Source: an uncultured Senegalimassilia sp.
GTDB taxonomy: Bacteria > Actinomycetota > Coriobacteriia > Coriobacteriales > Eggerthellaceae
Length of the DNA stretch: 10,946 bases
Assembly: GCF_934632265.1 (NCBI RefSeq)
Contig: NZ_CAKTYH010000067.1
Coordinates: 1 to 10,946, forward strand
Reading direction: 5' to 3'
Positions 1 to 6,149 of the stretch are shown piece by piece (the first letter of the stretch is position 1; each line of letters starts with the position of its first letter). Position numbers and translations under genes: made by a program. Below the pieces are notes generated by a model. It was not told the origin of the DNA. It saw only the letters and a list, made by a program, of their open reading frames with translations, and searched no databases.

Positions 1-1088
1 ACCAGGTGGCGAGCATCGTAGGCGGACAGGCCGAACTCCTCGGCGAAACGAGCGGCCTTCTGGTCGGGCAGCTCGGGCAGCTTGGCGCGGACGCCCTCGA
101 TGAACTCATCGGAAAGGTCGTAGGGCGCCAAGTCGGGCTCGGGGAACAGGCGATAGTCGTCAGCGGTTTCCTTCACGCGCATGACGATGGTGTGCTTCAT
201 GGTGGGGTCCCAATGGCGGGTCTCCTGGTAGATCTGACCGCCCTCTTCCAGAACCTCGGCCTGACGGCAGATCTCGTAGGCCAAGCCGTCATGCAGGTTC
301 TTGAAGGAGTTCATGTTCTTCAGCTCGGTCTTCACGCCCAGCTTCGTGGAGCCGCGGCGACGCAGGCTGACGTTGCCGTCGCAGCGCATGGAGCCTTCCT
401 CCATGGAGCAGTCGGAGATGCCGATGGCCAGATAGATCTGGCGCAGCTTCTGCATGAACAGGCGCGCCTCCTCGGGCGTGCGCAGATCGGGCTCGGTGAC
501 CAGCTCGATAAGCGGCGTGCCCGCGCGGTTGTAGTCGACCAGCGAGTGCGTGGCGCCCGCGATACGGCCCTCGTCGCCGCCGATGTGGATCATCTTGCCG
601 GCGTCTTCCTCCATATGGATGCGCGTGATGCCCACGTGCGCCGTGTAACCGGAATCGGTGACGGTGACGTTCTCGCACGTCTCGCCCGGCTTCAGGCCGG
701 CGATGTCGCCGCGCTCCTTGGCCGCCGGGCCGTCGACGTCCAGATCAAGATGACCGCGCATGCAGAACGCGACCGGACCCTGTGTGGTCTGGAAGTTCTT
801 GGCCATGTCGGGGTACATATAGTTCTTGCGGTAGAACATGCTGTGCTTCTCGATGTCGCAGTTCGTGGCCAGGCCGGCAAGCACGATGGACTCGATAGCG
901 GCCTTGTTCGGCACGGGCAGCGCGCCGGGAAGGCCCAGGCACACCGGGCAGGTGTGCGTGTTCGGGTCGGCGCCGAACTCGAGCTTGCAGCCGCAGAACA
1001 TCTTCGTGTTCAACGTGGTCAGCTCGGCATGGATTTCCAAGCCGATGACTGCCTCCCAATCCTTTAATACCTCTTCAAGCTTACGCAT
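1..1088 (-). CDS. gatB: Asp/Glu-tRNA(Asn/Gln) amidotransferase subunit B, 3' end cut by window edge
   Basis: GatB binds the mischarged tRNA and activates its Glu (or Asp) side chain with ATP, so that ammonia delivered from GatA can amidate it; it works in the cytoplasm in the GatCAB heterotrimer. The 362 visible codons cover the N-terminal kinase-like domain of a protein usually about 475-500 residues long. Family hallmarks seen are VIGLEIHAEL (residues 14-23), the zinc-type cysteines C32, C34, C47 and C50, the YMYPDMAKNFQ segment, and YNRAGTPLIELVTEPD. The ATG at 1088 follows TA to give TAATG, overlapping the stop of a 39-codon mini-ORF. The first ten residues (MRKLEEVLKD) are repeated exactly as protein in that mini-ORF. 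The codons for this stretch include TTA for Leu, unusual against the CTG-rich remainder. The Shine-Dalgarno is only a G-run (GGGGGTG, about 8 nt upstream), so coupling from upstream translation is likely. The reading frame is open through base 1. Confidence 0.97.
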   Translation of the reverse strand, partial: MRKLEEVLKDWEAVIGLEIHAELTTLNTKMFCGCKLEFGADPNTHTCPVCLGLPGALPVPNKAAIESIVLAGLATNCDIEKHSMFYRKNYMYPDMAKNFQTTQGPVAFCMRGHLDLDVDGPAAKERGDIAGLKPGETCENVTVTDSGYTAHVGITRIHMEEDAGKMIHIGGDEGRIAGATHSLVDYNRAGTPLIELVTEPDLRTPEEARLFMQKLRQIYLAIGISDCSMEEGSMRCDGNVSLRRRGSTKLGVKTELKNMNSFKNLHDGLAYEICRQAEVLEEGGQIYQETRHWDPTMKHTIVMRVKETADDYRLFPEPDLAPYDLSDEFIEGVRAKLPELPDQKAARFAEEFGLSAYDARHL

Positions 1089-1207
1089 TAGTAACGCACC
1101 CCCAAACCCTTCGTCATCCCAAGGGCCTGCGCCCCGCTTCGCGGTGCTCGGCCTGCAACAGTCCACTGGACTGTTGCATCTTTCAGCACTTCTTCAAGCT
1201 TACGCAT
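1088..1207 (-). CDS. 39-codon mini-ORF filling the gatA-gatB gap (uncertain)
   Basis: The frame opens with an ATG at 1207 that overlaps the gatA stop as TAATG, and closes with a TAA at 1090-1088 that overlaps the gatB ATG, again as TAATG. Its first ten residues are MRKLEEVLKD, identical to the GatB N-terminus; the remaining 29 codons cross two hairpins and resemble no known protein. A good Shine-Dalgarno (GAAGGTGA) lies in the last codons of gatA, at the right distance for this ATG rather than for the gatB ATG. The simplest reading is that this ATG marks the ancestral gatB start, displaced by an insertion or duplication, and that ribosomes may now cross the mini-ORF to reach gatB. A functional peptide is not implied. 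The coordinates are certain; translation is inferred. Confidence 0.4.
   Translation of the reverse strand: MRKLEEVLKDATVQWTVAGRAPRSGAQALGMTKGLGVRY
1124..1178. repeat. Double-hairpin palindromic element inside the gatA-gatB gap
   Basis: There are two adjacent inverted repeats. The first, 1154-1178, has 12-base arms (TGCAACAGTCCA and its exact complement) around one central base. The second, 1124-1153, has a core stem at 1131-1147 (one mismatch) closed by TTC, extended by GGCC at 1124-1127 pairing with 1150-1153. The heptamer GGCCTGC occurs at the start of each hairpin (1124-1130 and 1150-1156). No T-run follows on the minus strand, so it does not look like a simple terminator. The shape resembles REP/BIME-type dispersed palindromes; that identity is inference. 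Confidence 0.75.
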
Positions 1208-2694
1208 TACTCAATCACCTTCCCGTCGGCGAAGTTCGGGGCCACGGGGGCTTTGCCGTAGGCGGCCTCGAGCGCCATGGCGGCGCGGAACATGTTCTCA
1301 TCCTTGAACTGCGGGGCGATAAGCTGCACGCCCACGGGCATGCCGCTTTGCGCGCCCAGACCGCACGGCACGCTCATGCCGCCGTTGCCGGCGATGTTGA
1401 TGGAGATGGTGAACACGTCGGACAGGTACATGGTTGCCGGATCGGCGATCTCGCCGAACTTGAACGCCGTAGCCGGAGCCGTGGGCGCCAAGATGACGTC
1501 GCACTGCTCGTAGGCGTTGCGGTAATCCTGCGTGATGAGCGTGCGGACCTGCTGGGCCGGATAGTAGTACTGCTCGTACACGCCGGCGGAAAGCAGATAG
1601 CTGCCCAGCATGATGCGGCGCTTCGCCTCTTCGCCGAAGCCGTGGGCACGGCTTGCCTCGTACTGGCTGCCCAGGTCCTTGTGGCCCTCCTCGCAATAGC
1701 CGTAGCGCACGCTGTCGAAGCGGGCCAGGTTGGAGAACGCCTCGCACGGGCCCAGCACGTAGTATGCGCTGATGGCGGCGTCGATATGCGGAAGATCGAC
1801 CTCGACGATGGTGGCGCCGGCGGCCTCGAGCTTGGCAGCCGCCTCGGACACGCGCTCCGAAACCTCGGAAGACAGGCCCTTGGCGTCCATGAAGCTGCGG
1901 ACCACGCCGACGCGCATGCCCGCGACATCCTGCTGGCATGCGGCGCGGAAACCGGCCTTCACGTCCTGCGACGTGCAGTCCAGGGGATCATGGCCGCACA
2001 GGGCGTCCATCGCGGCAGCGGCGTCCTCGACGCTGCGCGCGAACGGGCCGACCTGGTCGAGCGAGCTGCCGAAGGCCACGACGCCGTAACGGCTGACCGT
2101 ACCGTAGGTGGGCTTGACGCCCACGATGCCGCAGAAGCTAGCGGGCTGGCGGATGGAGCCGCCGGTGTCGGAGCCCAGCGTGACGCACGCCATGCCCGCA
2201 GCGACAGCTGCCGCAGAGCCGCCCGAGCTGCCGCCCGGGACGCGGCCCAGATCCCACGGGTTGCGCGTGGGGCCGAACGCGGAGGACTCGGTGGTGGAGC
2301 CGAACGCGAACTCGTCCATGTTCAGCTTGCCCAGCGGCAGACCGCCGGCGTCGATGATGCGCTGCACGCACGTTGCGGTGTACGGGGACACGTAGCTCTC
2401 CAGCATGCGGGAGGAGCAGGTGGTGTGCGTGCCCGTCATGTTCATGTTGTCCTTGAACGCCACCGGCACGCCAGCCAGCGGGCCGAGCGTGTCGAACGTG
2501 CCGTCGGCGATGGCCTGGTCCACGCGCTGCGCGGCGGCCATGGCAGCCTCGGAAGTGACCTCCAGGAACGCATGCACCTGCTTATCGGCCTGCGCGATGC
2601 GGTCGAGGCTTGCCTGCGCAACCTCGCAGGCGGTGAACTGCTTCGATGCCAGACCCTCGCGGATCTGCGCGATGCCCATATCGGAGATAGCCAT
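1207..2694 (-). CDS. gatA: Asp/Glu-tRNA(Asn/Gln) amidotransferase subunit A
   Basis: GatA is the glutaminase subunit: an amidase-signature enzyme that hydrolyses glutamine and channels ammonia to GatB. The protein is 495 residues, normal for the family. The full Ser-cisSer-Lys catalytic triad is visible: K81 in AFKDNMN, S156 in the glycine/serine-rich signature GGSSGGS (154-160), and S180 in GSDTGGSIRQPAS (from 174). The spacing matches characterised GatA proteins. The ATG at 2694 overlaps the gatC stop as TAATG, with a GAAGGGGG Shine-Dalgarno inside the gatC 3' end, so translation is probably coupled to gatC. At its 3' end the gatA stop overlaps a duplicated gatB-like start as TAATG. No truncation or missing motif was seen. 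Confidence 0.98.
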   Translation of the reverse strand: MAISDMGIAQIREGLASKQFTACEVAQASLDRIAQADKQVHAFLEVTSEAAMAAAQRVDQAIADGTFDTLGPLAGVPVAFKDNMNMTGTHTTCSSRMLESYVSPYTATCVQRIIDAGGLPLGKLNMDEFAFGSTTESSAFGPTRNPWDLGRVPGGSSGGSAAAVAAGMACVTLGSDTGGSIRQPASFCGIVGVKPTYGTVSRYGVVAFGSSLDQVGPFARSVEDAAAAMDALCGHDPLDCTSQDVKAGFRAACQQDVAGMRVGVVRSFMDAKGLSSEVSERVSEAAAKLEAAGATIVEVDLPHIDAAISAYYVLGPCEAFSNLARFDSVRYGYCEEGHKDLGSQYEASRAHGFGEEAKRRIMLGSYLLSAGVYEQYYYPAQQVRTLITQDYRNAYEQCDVILAPTAPATAFKFGEIADPATMYLSDVFTISINIAGNGGMSVPCGLGAQSGMPVGVQLIAPQFKDENMFRAAMALEAAYGKAPVAPNFADGKVIE

Positions 2695-3005
2695 TACGCG
2701 TCGCCCCCTTCGCCCAGGATAGACGGGATCAGGAAGCTGCCGTCCTGCTGCTTCGGCGCGTTCTCAAGCGCAACCTGCTGCGTGAACGATTCGGTTTCCA
2801 CGTCCTCGCGCATGACGTTGGACAGGCTTCCGATGGGGTGGAACGTAGGCTCCACGCCCTCGAGGTCCAGATGCTTGATGGACTGCAGCGTTTCGATGAT
2901 GTTGTTCAGATCGACCGTCATCTCGGAGAGCTCCTCCCCGGAAAGGCCGATGCGCGCGTATTCCGCGATTCCGCGGACCTCGCGCTCGGTAAGGTATTGG
3001 GTCAT
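2694..3005 (-). CDS. gatC: Asp/Glu-tRNA(Asn/Gln) amidotransferase subunit C
   Basis: GatC is the small subunit that wraps around and stabilises GatA at its interface with GatB. The protein is 103 residues (about 95-105 is usual). It starts MTQYLTEREVRGIAEYARIG, the typical GatC opening helix, and has the family pattern LSEMTVDLNNIIE in the middle and FLIPSILGEGGDA at the end. The frame stays open upstream to 3140, but those extra residues are Arg/Cys-rich and unlike GatC. The ATG at 3005 has AAAGGAAAG about 6 nt upstream, which decides the start. It is the first gene of gatCAB and overlaps gatA by one base (TAATG). Confidence 0.96.
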   Translation of the reverse strand: MTQYLTEREVRGIAEYARIGLSGEELSEMTVDLNNIIETLQSIKHLDLEGVEPTFHPIGSLSNVMREDVETESFTQQVALENAPKQQDGSFLIPSILGEGGDA

Positions 3006-3306
3006 TGGTTTCTTTCCTTTCGATTCCAACGCACGTGTTAGCGGCCACGCTGCAAAGCGACAACTACCCCGCATCCGATTGCCGCCAGCACAATCGCGAC
3101 ACTTGCGGACGCACCGGGGAAGCCGACACAATGGCGGCACCCGCGGACACGCCGAGCAAACCGGCGCAGCCCAGCTCCACGCACGCTGAAAGCGGTTAGA
3201 CCGTTAACTTGGCTATGATAGCAAACAAGCCCGCCCATCAGGCCGCGAACCCTCAGGCGACAGCGATTCGATAGACACCGGCCCGGCCATGCCGCATCGC
3301 TGGTCG
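3006..3306. other. Intergenic stretch upstream of gatC; leader plus possible coding remnant
   Basis: This 301-bp gap separates the antitoxin stop from the gatC start and should hold the gatCAB promoter and a leader of about 200 nt. No convincing gene was found. On the minus strand, two overlapping frames each encode a short hydrophobic run: LGCAGLLGVSAGAAIVSASP in one and ASVAIVLAAIGCGVVVAL in the other. Together they could be a frameshifted remnant of a small membrane protein, or chance in GC-rich DNA. Confidence 0.4.
3215..3220 (-). promoter_or_regulatory. Candidate -10 box for gatCAB
   Basis: TATCAT on the minus strand is a reasonable sigma70-type -10 hexamer in the gap upstream of gatC. 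The -35 region at the expected distance is a poor match (close to TGATGG), and the implied leader is about 200 nt. It is the best candidate seen in this gap but is weak. Confidence 0.3.
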
Positions 3307-3600
3307 CTACGCAATGCCAGCGAGCTTCAAGTCTTCATCTACCAGATGGCGAAGATATTCCGACCGCTTCATTCCCAGCTGCGCTGCGCGGATGTCGATG
3401 AGCAGGATTTTATTCACCGGCTCCTTAAACCCCACCTGCTTCATCTCCTCATCGAACATGAGCGGACGACCGGGACCATATGTAACTGGCCCGCTAGGTT
3501 CTCCATGCAAAATGCCGGCAGCGGCATCCGCCTCCCATTGGTCAAGCTGTTCAGGCGTAATGCCGAATTCTTTTTTGATTTCATCCGCAGACATTGCCAT
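3307..3600 (-). CDS. Ribbon-helix-helix antitoxin-like protein
   Basis: This 97-residue protein is the likely antitoxin and DNA-binding partner of the gene just upstream. Its C-terminus, about residues 63-91, has ribbon-helix-helix layout: a short strand (NKILLID), a helix (IRAAQLGMKR), a turn at Ser80 and a second helix (SEYLRHLVDEDL). The N-terminal half contains acidic ITPEQLDQWEADAAAG and a Gly/Pro-rich linker GPVTYGPGRPLMF, probably the toxin-neutralising part. It starts 2 nt after the toxin stop and has a near-perfect Shine-Dalgarno (AAGGAGG, 8 nt upstream), much stronger than that of the toxin gene, which would favour antitoxin excess. A second in-frame ATG lies two codons in. Base composition is more AT-rich than the neighbours. 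The general arrangement is like BrnTA-type modules, but family membership is not proven. Confidence 0.75.
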   Translation of the reverse strand: MAMSADEIKKEFGITPEQLDQWEADAAAGILHGEPSGPVTYGPGRPLMFDEEMKQVGFKEPVNKILLIDIRAAQLGMKRSEYLRHLVDEDLKLAGIA

Positions 3601-3602
3601 GC

Positions 3603-3869
3603 CTACCGCCTCCTTGCCAATAGCCCAAGTTCGAACAGCACTCTTTTCGTTGGCGGCTCCATTGCGTGGTAAATCACTACCGCAGAAGATTTTTGGGAGC
3701 CAACTAGCTCAACAACCCTTCCGTCTTCCGTAAGCCCGATAGCAACGACTTGGTCTTCATACGGAGCCTTTCGGTGTTGCGATGCCATTCGATTTTCCCA
3801 GGCGTACCGTATGCTCTCTTCGTTTAAGCCGTGTTTAAATGCATGCTCCGCGACGACGAGTCTGTTCAT
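3603..3869 (-). CDS. Putative small toxin of a toxin-first TA module
   Basis: This 88-residue protein is encoded directly before a ribbon-helix-helix antitoxin with a 2-nt gap. Visible features are H9 and KHGL (12-15) near the N-terminus, a central beta-rich part (QVVAIGLTEDGRVVELVG, 40-57), VIYHAM (65-70), T74-K75, and a basic end (RRR). The KHG motif plus a compact alpha/beta layout recalls BrnT-like, RelE-superfamily RNA-cleaving toxins. That resemblance is from memory of the family and no catalytic residue can be assigned with confidence. The Shine-Dalgarno is weak (GAGG, 5 nt from the ATG). The module lies between gatCAB and the pan cluster, has lower GC than either, and is probably horizontally acquired. 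It could alternatively be a non-toxic two-gene regulatory pair. Confidence 0.7.
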   Translation of the reverse strand: MNRLVVAEHAFKHGLNEESIRYAWENRMASQHRKAPYEDQVVAIGLTEDGRVVELVGSQKSSAVVIYHAMEPPTKRVLFELGLLARRR

Positions 3870-4260
3870 GAATGCCTCGAATTTCGTACAACGATATTCT
3901 AGCAGGCTTTACCTGCGAAAACTATCATTGTATTCCGTGGTTTCGAGGATCTTGCAGAAGAGGAGAGGGCACCCCGGAGACGGATGCCGGCCACGACATT
4001 CCCGCAGACCCAACGCCCGAAGGGAAAGCATCTGCACTGGCTCATGTAATGCAAGGATTCTAACATGCGCACAGATGTTCGTGCAAGCGAAACCGAACAT
4101 ATTTTCGCTATTGCAAGCACAAGCAACTCGCGCGCCACCCGCTCGCGCCGGGAGCCCGCCCTCGGCAAGCTATTCTCGGTTGAATACAACCCAAACTATA
4201 GTCCAACTTCATCTGTTTGCGTGCCTTTCATTTGGATTCGGAATCGAACGCCCATGGCGC
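3870..4260. other. Intergenic stretch between the TA module and the pan cluster
   Basis: No gene with a ribosome binding site or recognisable protein was found. The left end holds the divergent TA promoter. An inverted repeat, AGCGAAA (4086-4092) with TTTCGCT (4103-4109), encloses a 10-nt loop, and GCAA/TTGC extends the stem past a 2-nt bulge. Several short frames cross the region on both strands, including a 63-codon one starting at 3872, but none has a Shine-Dalgarno or familiar motif. The first half is comparatively AT-rich, like the TA genes. Confidence 0.5.
3896..3916 (-). promoter_or_regulatory. Probable TA promoter with palindromic operator
   Basis: On the minus strand TAGAAT (3901-3896), a good -10 box, lies about 27 nt before the toxin ATG. 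Immediately upstream is the inverted repeat GCAGGTAAAGCCTGC (3916-3902; 5-bp arms, 5-nt centre), placed between the -10 and the -35 position. That is the usual site for autorepression by a ribbon-helix-helix antitoxin. The -35 element is poorly matched. Operator function is inferred. Confidence 0.45.
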
Positions 4261-4290
4261 TTGCATCGGCGCTTCGCCACGGCGTATACT
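4261..4290 (+). promoter_or_regulatory. Probable sigma70-type promoter of the pantothenate cluster
   Basis: TTGCAT (4261-4266) and TATACT (4285-4290) are spaced by 18 bp, a good match to a housekeeping promoter. Transcription would start near 4297, leaving a leader of about 74 nt before the GTG of the DUF2520 gene. It is the best promoter seen in the window. Confidence 0.6.
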
Positions 4291-4312
4291 GCCCCCTCGT
4301 AAAGGAGCGCGG

Positions 4313-4374
4313 GTGACCCGGAGCAAGTCCAGGCATCCAGCCTCGCAGCAATGAAACGAAAGGCGCTGACGTGA
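4313..4374 (+). other. Two overlapping tiny ORFs in the leader of the pan cluster
   Basis: A 13-codon frame starts with GTG at 4313 behind a strong Shine-Dalgarno (AAAGGAG, 4301-4307) and ends with TGA at 4352-4354. That TGA overlaps an ATG at 4351 (ATGA), which opens a 7-codon frame (MKRKALT). Its own stop, TGA at 4372-4374, overlaps the GTG start of the DUF2520 gene at 4371 (GTGA). The first GTG sits inside the small hairpin CGGGTGACCCG (4310-4320). The chain could couple translation or act as a regulatory leader; it could also be coincidence. Confidence 0.35.
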
Positions 4375-5303
4375 CCACATCGGTTGGTTCGTGCCCCGCA
4401 GAACGTGACGCGCGCTTGCGCGTGGGGTTCGTGGGAGCCGGCAAAATCGGGTTCGCCCTGGGAACGCATCTGTTCGAACACGGATCGAAGGTCTCAGGCT
4501 ATGCAAGCCGCACGCAAAAGGCGGCGATTTGGGCATCGCAGTGCACGCAATCCGTTTCATTTTCCTCGCTGCAAGCGCTTCTTGATTCCACGGACCTCAT
4601 CTTCATAACCGTGCCCGATGGCGCCATCGCCGAAGCGGCAGGCCAGCTGGCCGACGCCGCGGCGAACACGCCGGCAGGCGGCCTTTCCGGAAAACTGGTG
4701 TGCCACGCAAGCGGCGCGCTGACCTCCGGAGAGCTCGACGCGTGCCGAAAAGCCGGGGCAGCCTGCGCGAGCGTTCACCCGCTGTGCGCCGTGCCCGACG
4801 TCCCGACCAGCGCCGATGCGCCCGATCGCCTTGCCGGCATGTTCTTCACGCTTGAAGGCGACCAGGCCGCAGTCGACGCTGCGGGCGCGCTGCTGGATGC
4901 GGCGGGCAATCCGCACTGCACCATCGCGGCCGACGCGAAGGTTCGCTACCACGCCGCGGCGGTGTTCCTGAGCAATCTGGTGTGCGGCCTTGCCTCCGAG
5001 GGGCTTGGCATCCTGGAAGGCTGCGGGTTCACGCCCGAGCAGGCCCTGCAGGCAGCCGGCCCGCTATTCACCGGCAATTGCGCCGCCATCGCGCAAAAAG
5101 GCCCGCAAAACGCCCTGTCCGGCCCCATCGAGCGCAACGACATCGAAACGGTGCGCAAGCATCTGGCCGCATTGGACGGGCAGGCGCGCGAAACCTACGC
5201 CACGCTGTCGCTTTCCGTTTGCGAGCTGGCCGCGCGGCGCCACCCCGAGCGCGATCACGCCCCGATGAGGAATCTGCTGGAATCAGCACAAACCCGCAGG
5301 TAA
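4371..5303 (+). CDS. Rossmann-fold / DUF2520 oxidoreductase; candidate ketopantoate reductase
   Basis: This 310-residue protein has an N-terminal NAD(P)-binding Rossmann domain with GAGKIG (22-27) after a hydrophobic strand, ITVPDGAI (about 79-86), CHASGALTSGELD (from 111) and SVHPL (134-138). It is followed by an alpha-helical DUF2520-type domain marked by KVRYHAAAVFLSN (190-202). The overall design resembles 6-phosphogluconate-dehydrogenase-like beta-hydroxyacid dehydrogenases such as ketopantoate reductase. It begins the pan cluster, 18 nt before panB. No panE-like gene is in the window, so reduction of ketopantoate to pantoate is the obvious job. An alternative reductase called PanG is known in some bacteria, but I cannot tell whether this protein belongs to that family. 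The start is GTG at 4371, with AAAGG 7 nt upstream; the first 15 or so residues are unconserved-looking. The domain call is fairly sure, the reaction is inference. Confidence 0.88.
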   Translation: MTTSVGSCPAERDARLRVGFVGAGKIGFALGTHLFEHGSKVSGYASRTQKAAIWASQCTQSVSFSSLQALLDSTDLIFITVPDGAIAEAAGQLADAAANTPAGGLSGKLVCHASGALTSGELDACRKAGAACASVHPLCAVPDVPTSADAPDRLAGMFFTLEGDQAAVDAAGALLDAAGNPHCTIAADAKVRYHAAAVFLSNLVCGLASEGLGILEGCGFTPEQALQAAGPLFTGNCAAIAQKGPQNALSGPIERNDIETVRKHLAALDGQARETYATLSLSVCELAARRHPERDHAPMRNLLESAQTRR

Positions 5304-5321
5304 AGCGAAGGAGAGAGACCA

Positions 5322-6149
5322 ATGAAAAACACCGTGGCAACGTTCGCCCAGGCCAAGGCCGAGGGCCGCAAGCTCGCCATGCTCACGGCTTACGATTACT
5401 CCACCGCGAAGCTCGAGGATGAGGCCGGCATCGACGGCATCCTCATCGGCGACTCGCTGGGCAACGTGGTGCTCGGTTACGAGGACACCCTGTCCGTGAC
5501 CGTGGAAGACATGATCCACCACAGCGCCGCCGTCGCCCGCGGCGCCAAGAACGCGCTGATCGTCTGCGACATGCCGTTCTTGTCCTACGAGGTCAGCGTG
5601 CCCGACGCCGTGCGCAACGCCGGTCGCCTGCTCAAGGAAGGCCGCGCGAACTGCGTGAAGTTGGAAGGCGGCGAAGAGGTCTGCCCGCAGGTTGCCGCCA
5701 TGGTGGCCGCCGGCATCCCCGTCATGGGACACCTGGGCCTGACGCCGCAGTCCATCAACGCGTTCGGCGGTTTCAAGGTGCAGGGCAAAAGCGAGGCCGC
5801 TGCCCGCAAGCTGATCTCCGATGCGAAGGCGCTCGAGGCCGCCGGCGCGTTCGCCATCGTGCTCGAGGCCGTGCCCGCCAAGCTTGCCGCCCTGGTCACC
5901 AAGGAAGTGGGCGTCCCCACCATCGGCATCGGCGCCGGCGCCGGCTGCGACGGCCAGATCCTCGTCTACCAAGACATGCTGGGCATGTTCAGCGACTTCT
6001 GCCCGAAGTTCGTCAAGCGCTTCGCGAACGTTGGCGAGGCCATGCGCAACGGCTTCGCCAGCTACATCAACGAGGTGCGCGAGGGCTCCTTCCCCTCCGC
6101 CGAGCACACGTTCAAGATCGACGACGAAGTGCTCGAGAAGCTGTACTAG
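5322..6149 (+). CDS. panB: 3-methyl-2-oxobutanoate hydroxymethyltransferase
   Basis: PanB transfers a hydroxymethyl group from 5,10-methylenetetrahydrofolate to alpha-ketoisovalerate, giving ketopantoate, the first committed step to pantothenate. The protein is 275 residues, close to the usual 260-285. It shows the family pattern throughout: [12 protein letters not shown] (20-31), the metal ligand D44 in [13 protein letters not shown]83 in CDMPF, E115 in [15 protein letters not shown] (136-144), GGFKVQGK (149-156), the probable catalytic E182 in IVLEAVP, and [13 protein letters not shown]. The ATG at 5322 has a GAAGGAGAG Shine-Dalgarno. It lies 18 nt after the DUF2520 gene, so the two are surely cotranscribed. 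Confidence 0.98.
   Translation: MKNTVATFAQAKAEGRKLAMLTAYDYSTAKLEDEAGIDGILIGDSLGNVVLGYEDTLSVTVEDMIHHSAAVARGAKNALIVCDMPFLSYEVSVPDAVRNAGRLLKEGRANCVKLEGGEEVCPQVAAMVAAGIPVMGHLGLTPQSINAFGGFKVQGKSEAAARKLISDAKALEAAGAFAIVLEAVPAKLAALVTKEVGVPTIGIGAGAGCDGQILVYQDMLGMFSDFCPKFVKRFANVGEAMRNGFASYINEVREGSFPSAEHTFKIDDEVLEKLY

Larger units (their letters stand above)
1059..1209 (-). repeat. Direct repeat of the gatA/gatB junction (1059-1090 and 1178-1209)
   Basis: On the minus strand the sequence TAATGCGTAAGCTTGAAGA (19 bases) occurs perfectly at 1209-1191 and again at 1090-1072. Similarity continues for another 13 bases in each copy, with five differences that are all synonymous (GAA/GAG, GTG/GTA, CTG/TTA, AAA/AAG), so both copies encode MRKLEEVLKD. 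The two copies flank an 87-bp insert (1091-1177). Confidence 0.9.

Noticed and set aside
6..1067. 353-codon plus-strand frame antisense to gatB
   Set aside because: GatB is unmistakable on the other strand; this frame has no motif and no ribosome binding site.
3006..3140. Upstream in-frame extension of gatC by 45 codons
   Set aside because: The extension is Arg/Cys-rich and not GatC-like, while the ATG at 3005 has a good Shine-Dalgarno and begins the conserved N-terminal helix.
838..3189. 783-codon open frame on the plus strand, antisense to gatA and gatC
   Set aside because: It is rich in Ala, Arg, His and Val without domains, and its frame follows the codon bias of the well-identified minus-strand genes. 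It is a GC-driven shadow.
3872..4063. 63-codon plus-strand frame divergent from the toxin gene
   Set aside because: There is no Shine-Dalgarno, its start lies within the toxin leader, and no motif is recognised; probably chance.
4228..4254. tRNA-like 3' end on the minus strand (GTTCGATTCC)
   Set aside because: The T-loop consensus is present but the flanking bases cannot form the 5-bp T stem, and no acceptor or anticodon arm was found; not a tRNA gene or a supportable attachment site.
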